Part shown: in pieces, positions 57,500 through 64,000 of the stretch
How positions within the stretch are numbered: the first letter of the stretch is position 1
How the letters are laid out: each line of letters opens with the position of its first letter
Source of the DNA: Mycobacterium gordonae
Lineage (GTDB): Bacteria; Actinomycetota; Actinomycetes; Mycobacteriales; Mycobacteriaceae
Assembly: GCF_001417955.2 (NCBI RefSeq)
Contig: NZ_LKTM01000002.1
Span: forward strand, 55,421-119,420
Length of the DNA: 64,000 nucleotides
Direction: 5' to 3'
Translations under genes and position numbers: made by a program
Notes under the pieces: model-generated
What the model saw: only the letters and a program-made list of their open reading frames with translations
Databases searched by the model: none
Told to the model about the DNA's origin: nothing

Positions 57500-57897
57500 G
57501 GCTGGACTTGGATGGTGGCGATCGTGCGCTTGAGGTGATGCAGCTCGACGTCGACGTTGCCGGGCACGTCGACGCTGAACTGGAAGGTCTGGTTGGGCGC
57601 CGCGGCGATCTCGAACTTGTGATCAGGCACCGAATGCACGTGCAACTCGTCGGTGACGTCGCTGGTGACCCGCAATGTGATCTGCTCTTTCACCCTGGCC
57701 TGCAGGGTGGCGTTGGTCGGTGTCACCTGGCCGTTGGCGATCGTGACCTCGATCGTCAGGCCGGCCGGCTGCGCGCTGGTGGACGCGGCCCCCGGCGCGG
57801 GGCTGCTGGACGTGTTGCCCGGCTTGCTGCCCCCGCAACCGACCAGTGCGCAGGCCAACACGGCCGCCCACGCAGCGGCGAGAATGCGTGCCGTCAT
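57496..57897 (-). CDS. Cupredoxin-like lipoprotein with an incomplete copper site
   Basis: A 133-residue lipoprotein. From the ATG at 57897 a signal peptide ends in the lipobox LVGC (Cys21), followed by a Ser/Pro/Ala linker and a small beta domain. The C-terminus DVPGNVDVELHHLKRTIATI has the cupredoxin ending in which a copper Cys, His and Met should lie; Cys and Met are absent, though several His residues (LHVHS, ELHHL) could bind metal. It starts 4 bases after the stop of the upstream membrane gene and overlaps the next by 4. The longer frame from 57981 is rejected. Metal binding is inferred. Confidence 0.82.
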   Translation of the reverse strand: MTARILAAAWAAVLACALVGCGGSKPGNTSSSPAPGAASTSAQPAGLTIEVTIANGQVTPTNATLQARVKEQITLRVTSDVTDELHVHSVPDHKFEIAAAPNQTFQFSVDVPGNVDVELHHLKRTIATIQVQP

Positions 57898-57901
57898 CGC
57901 C

Positions 57902-59731
57902 TCAGGCCGCCCTGGGGAGGGGATGTTCTTCCTCCTCCACCCGTCGGGGTTTGGTCGTCTCGCCGTTGATCCGGCCCGCACCCCAGGTCAGGGCGGCGAT
58001 CACCATCAGCGTGAAGATCAGCACGAGAATCGAGCCCGTGGTGAACAGCCACTCCGGCGCACTCGGGTCGCGCTCGCGCTGCAGGATGGTGTTCTCCAGG
58101 ACGAACGGCCGGGTGATCACGGGCTGGGCCGGGATCTCGGGAGCCGGAATCGCCTCATCGGCCGGTGCGTAGATCGGCACGGCGGTCATGGTGTAGCCGT
58201 CTTGCACCCTCAGCAGCGTCTTCCACGATCCCCAGACGGGAATGGGCTGGGTGCTGCGGTAGTGCCCTGGCCCGACCCGTTGCAGTCGATCGACGACCAG
58301 ACCGCGCTGGTTCTCCATCTTGCCCTGCCATGAGGTGATCGACACCCAGTCGGGCTCGTCTTTGATCAGGTCGGGAGGGTTGATCTGAACGTCGGCCGAC
58401 ACCATCTGCTTGCCGGGCTCGCCGGGCAGTTCGGTGAGCTTGATGGTCGCGGTGTTCTTGCTCGGGACATTGATGTGCAGGCCGTTGGCCACGGCGCCAC
58501 CGATCACCACGACGGTCGCCACGACGATCGAGATGCCGACCGCACGCGCCGGAAGCCGCTGTCCGGTCAGCACCATGCCCGTCAGCGCGCCGCAGATGCC
58601 CATCAACACCGCGACGGGCACCGACATGGCCAGGGCCTCGCCCCACATGCTGGTCGGCCACGGGTAGTGGTAGACCGCGCCTACCCACAGCGAACTCAGC
58701 CAGAGACCGACCGTTCCCACCAAGAGTCCGGACACCGCTCCGAAGGCGATCGGGCGCTTGAACAGGGGACTGAGGGCGAGCAACTCGACGATCAGCGCCG
58801 GTCCGAGGTAGAGCGGGAACCAGTTGATCGGGGCGCCCAAGACGGGGCCGACGATGAACGCGACCGCGCCGCGCAGCGCGATGGCGAACAGGGCCGCGAT
58901 GATCGCCGCACCCTTGCCCAGCGTCATGCGCGCGACGACCAGAGCCAGTGCGGCGACGCCGGCGATCATCATCGGGTGAAATGCCAGGCGGAACTGTTGG
59001 ACGCCGAAGTCGTATTCGATCTGGTAGACGGACAGGCCGATCAGCAGGCCGCCGCAGGACAGGTAGCGCAGGAGCCGCACGAACGGCTTCTCCGGCGGCG
59101 CGTCCGGCAGCGCGCGGCCGCCTTCGTACTCCAGCATGAGCACCGAGAACAGCGAGAGACCGGCACCACCGATCATCATCAGGTGCGTCGGTCCCCACAG
59201 CGTCACGTCCTGGCCGAAGATGCGGTGCCAGATGTCGTCGAGCGGGAAGCCGAACAGGGCGTACATGCCGCAGCCGGCCATCAGGATCCCGCCGACCGGA
59301 GCGTGCCAGTTGTCGGTGATGCGCACCGGCGCCGGGCCGGGCCTGTCGAACGGCAGCACGATCGCGGTCATGCCGCCCAGGAAGATCCCGAACAGCCCGA
59401 AGATGATGAAGTAGTGCGCCGGATTGGCCAGCGGACCAGGGTCGCGGCCTTCACCGATATGCCAGCTGACGTCCCAGATAAAACCGAACAGCGCGCAGAT
59501 GATCGAGGAGGTGTACACCAACACCGGTAGCGCCACCCAGGACGGGCGCCTGAACTTGACCCCGAGCCAGTCGGCGAACCGCTCCAGCCACATGATCCGG
59601 CGGGTGCGGTGCGCCCAGCCGATGGCCAGCATGGCTAGCGTGATGACCAGCGCGGCGACGGAAAGCCCGATTACCTGGTTGAGGGCGGCCCCACGTGCCG
59701 CCGGTGCCTCAGCAACAACTGTCAAATCCAC
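57902..59731 (-). CDS. Large membrane protein with external FixH/YtkA-like domain
   Basis: A 609-residue membrane protein. About eleven helices cover residues 15-420 with histidine-containing segments (DVSWHIGEGRDPG, WHAPVGG, GPTHLMMIGG). Residues about 430-550 form an outside beta domain (GPGHYRSTQPIPVWGSWKTLLRVQDG) like FixH/YtkA or CopC-type domains, and a final helix precedes an acidic-basic tail. The GTG at 59731 has GGGAGG about 7 bases upstream. A TTG at 59806 that overlaps the stop of the small gene upstream is a real alternative and would add 25 residues. Function unknown; copper-related or respiratory assembly is a guess from the neighbours. Confidence 0.78.
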   Translation of the reverse strand: MDLTVVAEAPAARGAALNQVIGLSVAALVITLAMLAIGWAHRTRRIMWLERFADWLGVKFRRPSWVALPVLVYTSSIICALFGFIWDVSWHIGEGRDPGPLANPAHYFIIFGLFGIFLGGMTAIVLPFDRPGPAPVRITDNWHAPVGGILMAGCGMYALFGFPLDDIWHRIFGQDVTLWGPTHLMMIGGAGLSLFSVLMLEYEGGRALPDAPPEKPFVRLLRYLSCGGLLIGLSVYQIEYDFGVQQFRLAFHPMMIAGVAALALVVARMTLGKGAAIIAALFAIALRGAVAFIVGPVLGAPINWFPLYLGPALIVELLALSPLFKRPIAFGAVSGLLVGTVGLWLSSLWVGAVYHYPWPTSMWGEALAMSVPVAVLMGICGALTGMVLTGQRLPARAVGISIVVATVVVIGGAVANGLHINVPSKNTATIKLTELPGEPGKQMVSADVQINPPDLIKDEPDWVSITSWQGKMENQRGLVVDRLQRVGPGHYRSTQPIPVWGSWKTLLRVQDGYTMTAVPIYAPADEAIPAPEIPAQPVITRPFVLENTILQRERDPSAPEWLFTTGSILVLIFTLMVIAALTWGAGRINGETTKPRRVEEEEHPLPRAA

Positions 59732-59802
59732 CGCGATCGCCTCCCGTTGCGCACCGCCGATGCCGACTAGGACGAACCTGTAATGCCCAAATGCCGGGCT
59801 GG

Positions 59803-59946
59803 TCAATCCTGCTTTTTGTCAGAGCTGCGACGGTTTCGCATTGCGACATACAACACCACCCCGACGACGATCAGCGCGGGCAGAAACGCCGGTATGGCCA
59901 GCCAGATCCCGTGGTCGGCCAGATAGGTGACGGGCGCATCGCTCAT
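59803..59946 (-). CDS. Very small single-helix membrane protein, first gene of the cupredoxin-like operon
   Basis: A 47-residue protein (51 if the ATG at 59958 is used). MSDAPVTYLADHGIWL is the outside N-terminus, AIPAFLPALIVVGVVLYVAM the single helix, and RNRRSSDKKQD a strongly basic inside tail, an orientation that follows the positive-inside rule. Its stop is followed at once by the possible TTG start of the large membrane protein (ATTGA), which suggests coupling. A GGGGG lies upstream but is too close to the first ATG and rather far from the second. It reads like a small subunit of the membrane complex encoded downstream. Confidence 0.7.
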   Translation of the reverse strand: MSDAPVTYLADHGIWLAIPAFLPALIVVGVVLYVAMRNRRSSDKKQD

Positions 59947-60038
59947 GGTGGTGTCCATACCCCCTATATCCGGAGTGAGCTACGTCGCGCCGGTGCGCCC
60001 GCGCGGCATTCGCCGACGCGGCGCCAGCTACCCTAACC

Positions 60039-61184
<1,146 letters not shown>

Positions 61185-61194
61185 AAAGAGAAGC

Positions 61195-61422
61195 GTGGCG
61201 GGAAATCTGGGCGCTCCGGTCGGAGCCGGTGTCTATAACGTCTACACCGGGGAGCCGGCGGGCACGGCCACGCCCACGGCGGCGCAGCTGGGTCTGGAAC
61301 CGCCCCGCTTCTGCGCCGAGTGCGGGCGGCGGATGATCGTGCAGGTTCGCCCCGATGGCTGGTGGGCACGGTGCTCACGGCATGGACAGGTGGACTCGGC
61401 CGATCTGGAGGGGCAGAAATGA
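61195..61422 (+). CDS. bsaP: Biotin synthase auxiliary protein BsaP
   Basis: A 75-residue protein matching M. tuberculosis Rv1590, reported in recent work as a helper that mycobacterial BioB needs for turnover. The C-terminal half is a small metal- or cluster-binding knuckle: CAECGRRM near 40-47 followed by ARCSRHG near 58-64, giving three Cys and a His. The N-terminus ([13 protein letters not shown]) is family-typical. The GTG at 61195 follows AGAAGCG, 10 bases after bioB. The 3' end overlaps the DUF2567 gene by 4 bases. The helper role is from the literature as I remember it. Confidence 0.88.
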   Translation: MAGNLGAPVGAGVYNVYTGEPAGTATPTAAQLGLEPPRFCAECGRRMIVQVRPDGWWARCSRHGQVDSADLEGQK

Positions 61423-62084
61423 CCGGGGAAGCCGTGACCGACGTGGCCCGGCCGGTGGAGCCCCCGGCGGGCCCGCGCACGCCCCGCAACCGCGCGCTGC
61501 TCACCGTGGTGCTGGCGCTGACCGCCGCGGGTGTGCTGATCGGTGCCCTCTGGGCGTGGATAGCCCCGCCGATCCACGCCGTGGTGGCGGTGAGCCGCAA
61601 GGGTGAGCGCGTGCACGATTACCTGGGCGGCGAATCGCAGAACTTCTTCGTGGCGCCGTTCATGTTGCTCGGTCTGCTGGGCGTACTTGCGGTGGTGGCC
61701 GCCGTGGCAGTGTGGCAGTGGCGCGAGCATCGGGGCCCACAGATGGTCGCCGCGCTCACCTTGGGGCTGATCGGCGCCGCCGCGGCCGCCGCGGGCGTCG
61801 GAGCGCTGCTGGTCCTACTGCGTTACGGCGCACTGAATTTCGACACCGTCGCGCTCGCGTCGGGTGATCACAACGTGACCTACGTCAGCCAGGCGCCTCC
61901 GGTGTTCTTCGGTCATCTGCCGCTGCAGGTCGCCGCCACGCTGCTCTCGCCGACGGCCTCCGCGGCGCTGATCTACGCGCTCGCGGCCACCGGAACCGTG
62001 CGCGACGACTTGGGCGGCTATCCGCCGATCGACCCGCGCCCGGCCGTCCTGCCGCCCGTCCCCGCGGGTCCGGTCACCCCTTAG
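61419..62084 (+). CDS. DUF2567 membrane protein (Rv1591 type)
   Basis: A 221-residue integral membrane protein. After a Pro-rich N-terminus of about 22 residues, four helices can be read: [59 protein letters not shown] and a last one near 190. External loops contain [25 protein letters not shown]. It matches M. tuberculosis Rv1591 in length and content; the function is unknown. The ATG at 61419 overlaps the bsaP stop (ATGA), so it belongs to the bioB transcript. The 3' end overlaps the convergent lipase gene by 4 bases. Confidence 0.9.
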   Translation: MTGEAVTDVARPVEPPAGPRTPRNRALLTVVLALTAAGVLIGALWAWIAPPIHAVVAVSRKGERVHDYLGGESQNFFVAPFMLLGLLGVLAVVAAVAVWQWREHRGPQMVAALTLGLIGAAAAAAGVGALLVLLRYGALNFDTVALASGDHNVTYVSQAPPVFFGHLPLQVAATLLSPTASAALIYALAATGTVRDDLGGYPPIDPRPAVLPPVPAGPVTP

Positions 62085-63421
62085 AGGGGACGCCGGTGGA
62101 TCTTCCTGCCGGTGATGACCTTCGCGGCGATGACGGCCAGGCGTGCCATGCCGGCATAGGTCATCGGGTTGAACATCGTGGGCCAAGTGGTCCGGATCAG
62201 GTGGTCGGTGATGGGGCGTCCGGCGAACCGGTCGATCAGCCAACGCAGCGCCATCGGGGAGGACAGCGGGTGCAACAGCATGTGCTCGTTGAACGCGTCC
62301 CGGTGGTAGGTGACGTCGGCGCCGCCCGCTGAGTAGGCGTCGGCAAGCGCGTCGATGTCGTCGACGGCGATGAGGTAGTCGTGGACGGCCTGCACGATCA
62401 GCACCGGCGGCGTCGGCACCGCGACGCCCAGGGTGGTGCTGTCGAAGACATGGGCGACGGCCGGGGTCGCCAGAATGTCCTCCAGCGGCTCGTCGAGGTA
62501 GTCGGCCATGTTCTTATTGGCCATCGAGATGACGGCTTCCGCGGTCGTCATCCGCTCCATGCTCTCGAGCATGGCCAGACCGTCTTCGTTGGCGTGTTCC
62601 TTGATGACCGCATCGAGGTCGGGATAGGCGTGGGTGAGTGCGGCCACGACCATCGCGGGCAGGCCCGCGAGCAGGCTGCCGTTGAGTCGTTTGAAGGTGT
62701 TCCCGAGGTTGCCGACGGGGGAGCCCAGTACCGCTCCGACGATGTCCAACTCCGGGGCGTATTCGCCGCACATTTCTGCGGCCCACGCGCTGGCCAGCCC
62801 GCCGCCGGAGTAGCCCCACAGCCCGATCTTGGCGGACGCGGGCACACCGAGTCGTTCCGAACTCAGCACCGCCCGCAGGCCGTCCAGGACCCGGTAGCCG
62901 GGTTCATAGGGGGTGCCCCACAACCCGTGCAGGCCTTCGTGGTCAGGAACCGATACCGCCCAGCCCTCGGCGACGGCGGCGCTGACCAACAGCAACTCCA
63001 GCTGGGCCAGCGAGCCCACGGCCTTGGCGCGGCGCCGCATAGCGTAGGACGGAAAGCACCGGGACGAGATGGCGTCGATGGCGCACTGGTAGGACAGCAG
63101 CGGCATGGTCTTGCCGGGGGCGACCTCTTTCGGCAGCAGCACCGTCGTCACGGTCGCCTCGGGATTGCCGTTCATGTCCGTCGTCCGGTACAGCAACTGG
63201 GTCCCGGTGATGGACTGCGGGATGAGGCCCATGAAGGCCAGTTCGACGTCGCGGGAGCGCAGCACGGTGCCGGGCGCGGCGTGCTGGAAGCCGGCGGGCG
63301 GCTGGTAGAACGGGTCGTCCGCGGGGAGCAGCGGGCGGACCTTGCGCTGCAACTCCTCGTGCGGGGGTCGGCCGATCCACTCCGCCCCGGTTTCGCCTCC
63401 CAGCTTCGCGAGCTCCACCAT
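62081..63421 (-). CDS. Secretory-lipase-family hydrolase (Rv1592c type)
   Basis: An alpha/beta hydrolase of 446 residues, the same length as M. tuberculosis Rv1592c, which belongs to the LIP family (fungal-type secretory lipases). The nucleophile elbow is [15 protein letters not shown] near residue 200; [23 protein letters not shown] near 355 supplies the Asp; [10 protein letters not shown] near 395 the His. No clear signal peptide is present, as in the M. tuberculosis protein. The ATG at 63421 has GGGAG 5-6 bases upstream; the frame to 63487 is rejected. Acyl-ester substrates are likely but not defined. Confidence 0.92.
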   Translation of the reverse strand: MVELAKLGGETGAEWIGRPPHEELQRKVRPLLPADDPFYQPPAGFQHAAPGTVLRSRDVELAFMGLIPQSITGTQLLYRTTDMNGNPEATVTTVLLPKEVAPGKTMPLLSYQCAIDAISSRCFPSYAMRRRAKAVGSLAQLELLLVSAAVAEGWAVSVPDHEGLHGLWGTPYEPGYRVLDGLRAVLSSERLGVPASAKIGLWGYSGGGLASAWAAEMCGEYAPELDIVGAVLGSPVGNLGNTFKRLNGSLLAGLPAMVVAALTHAYPDLDAVIKEHANEDGLAMLESMERMTTAEAVISMANKNMADYLDEPLEDILATPAVAHVFDSTTLGVAVPTPPVLIVQAVHDYLIAVDDIDALADAYSAGGADVTYHRDAFNEHMLLHPLSSPMALRWLIDRFAGRPITDHLIRTTWPTMFNPMTYAGMARLAVIAAKVITGRKIHRRPL

Positions 63422-63645
63422 TAAGGCTCCCTTCGTGGCCCTCGTCGCCCGGTGTGTCCGATTCGGGGCGGCGGTCAGGCTAGTCACAACGCGGCGCCGG
63501 CTGCTCTTGGCGGCCAGCGCCTCTTACTAGAATCTTATTTCGCCTTATCCATCTCTTATACAAGTTACTGTACAAACTGCCGACACGCCTAAAACCGCTG
63601 CGCGTGCCGCTTGTCACAATCTCTTGTCTTAATCAATTGTCGGGC
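63422..63645. other. AT-richer promoter region upstream of the lipase gene
   Basis: No gene. The stretch 63525-63625 is clearly richer in A and T than the rest of the window. It contains TACAA direct repeats at 63559 and 63571 (12-base period) and, on the minus strand, TATAAG and TAAGAT boxes that could be -10 elements of the lipase gene. No inverted repeat stands out. Confidence 0.45.
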
Positions 63646-64000
63646 CTATCCGGGGGGTCGGAGAGCGGCAAATTCGTCGGTGACCCGCAGTTGCGAATCG
63701 GTGAACCGGTAGAGCGCGGCCGGGCGCCCGCCGCTGCGGCCCGACTGGGCAATGGTCCCGGTCGCCGTGATGACCTTTCGCCGGGCCAGCACGCGCTGCA
63801 GATTGGTCGCGTCGACCTGATAGCCCAGTGCCGCACCGTAGATGTCGCGCAGCGTGGACAGTGCGAATTCCTTTGGTGCCAAGGCGAATCCGATGTTCGT
63901 ATAGGACATCTTGGCGACCAGTCGGGTGCGGGCGTGAGCGACCATGGTCCCGTGGTCGAAGGCCATCGGCGGGAGCGCGCTGACTGGATGCCAGCGGGTG
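63646..64000 (-). CDS. NUDIX-domain regulator, NrtR type (Rv1593c), partial
   Basis: Only the C-terminal 117 codons are in the window; the frame runs off the right edge (upstream codons read TRWHPVSALPPMAFDHG). The visible part links a Nudix-fold end to a winged helix: PKEFALSTLRDIYGAALGYQVDATNLQRVL is the recognition region and GRPAALYRF the wing. This layout is that of NrtR regulators of NAD synthesis. In M. tuberculosis Rv1593c lies next to nadA-nadB-nadC, so control of those genes, just outside the window, is inferred. Confidence 0.8.
   Translation of the reverse strand, partial: TRWHPVSALPPMAFDHGTMVAHARTRLVAKMSYTNIGFALAPKEFALSTLRDIYGAALGYQVDATNLQRVLARRKVITATGTIAQSGRSGGRPAALYRFTDSQLRVTDEFAALRPPG

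Noticed and set aside
59732..59806. TTG at 59806 as the definite start of the large membrane protein
   Set aside because: It overlaps the stop of the small gene, which favours coupling, but the GTG at 59731 has a much better ribosome site; it is left as an alternative.

Overview
The window is a compact, GC-rich chromosomal segment of a slow-growing, non-tuberculous Mycobacterium. This rests on a PE protein, a PE_PGRS protein, mycobacteria-specific genes (lprI, dinX, fadD11, plsB1, ripD, bsaP) and gene order that follows, as I remember it, M. tuberculosis Rv1536 (ileS) to Rv1593c. Fifty-three protein genes are supported. I see no tRNA, rRNA, IS element, prophage or CRISPR array. The phiRv1/REP13E12 material, frdABCD-mmpL6 block and glbN that M. 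tuberculosis carries in this interval are absent, and several species-specific inserts are present.

Layout. 1-3.4 kb: T-box leader and ileS. 3.4-8.2 kb: an accessory block (glycosyltransferase fused to a LytM-like domain, an unknown protein, a sugar-nucleotide epimerase, a PE protein). 8.4-12.3 kb: dinX, ansA, lspA and an RluD-type pseudouridine synthase. 12.3-17.8 kb: two tandem methyltransferases, a DGPF protein with an ECF42-type sigma factor, and an AraC regulator divergent from a zinc alcohol dehydrogenase. 17.8-20.6 kb: lprI (without glbN) and two short-chain reductases. 20.6-25.9 kb: an operon of three PknD-like membrane receptors with NHL beta-propellers, the last a pseudokinase that lacks the kinase N-lobe. 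26-30.1 kb: an SRPBCC protein and dnaE1. 30.1-40.5 kb: a MerR/flavin-oxidoreductase pair, a methyltransferase, fadD11-plsB1, ilvA, a MocR/flavin-oxidoreductase pair, a small membrane protein and yaaA. 40.5-46.7 kb: treX-treY-treZ, the glycogen-to-trehalose route. 46.7-50.6 kb: an acyltransferase, ripD and a small membrane protein. 50.7-54.3 kb: bioA-bioF-bioD and a 2H phosphoesterase. 54.3-60 kb: a PE_PGRS gene and a membrane/cupredoxin-like operon that starts with a very small membrane protein. 60.1-64 kb: bioB-bsaP, a DUF2567 membrane protein, a secretory lipase and the end of an NrtR-type gene.

The genes form a few working groups. bioA, bioF, bioD, bioB and bsaP make biotin. treX, treY and treZ make trehalose from alpha-glucan. 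fadD11 and plsB1 activate and transfer acyl chains. ileS, dinX and dnaE1 are information processing. The most unusual items are the kinase/kinase/pseudokinase receptor operon with two perfect palindromes spaced 22 bp apart upstream, the glycosyltransferase-LytM fusion that keeps zinc ligands but not the catalytic histidines, a palindromic repeat that supplies the C-termini of two convergent genes (yaaA and treZ), and the membrane/cupredoxin-like operon. Comparisons with M. tuberculosis are from memory, not from a database search.
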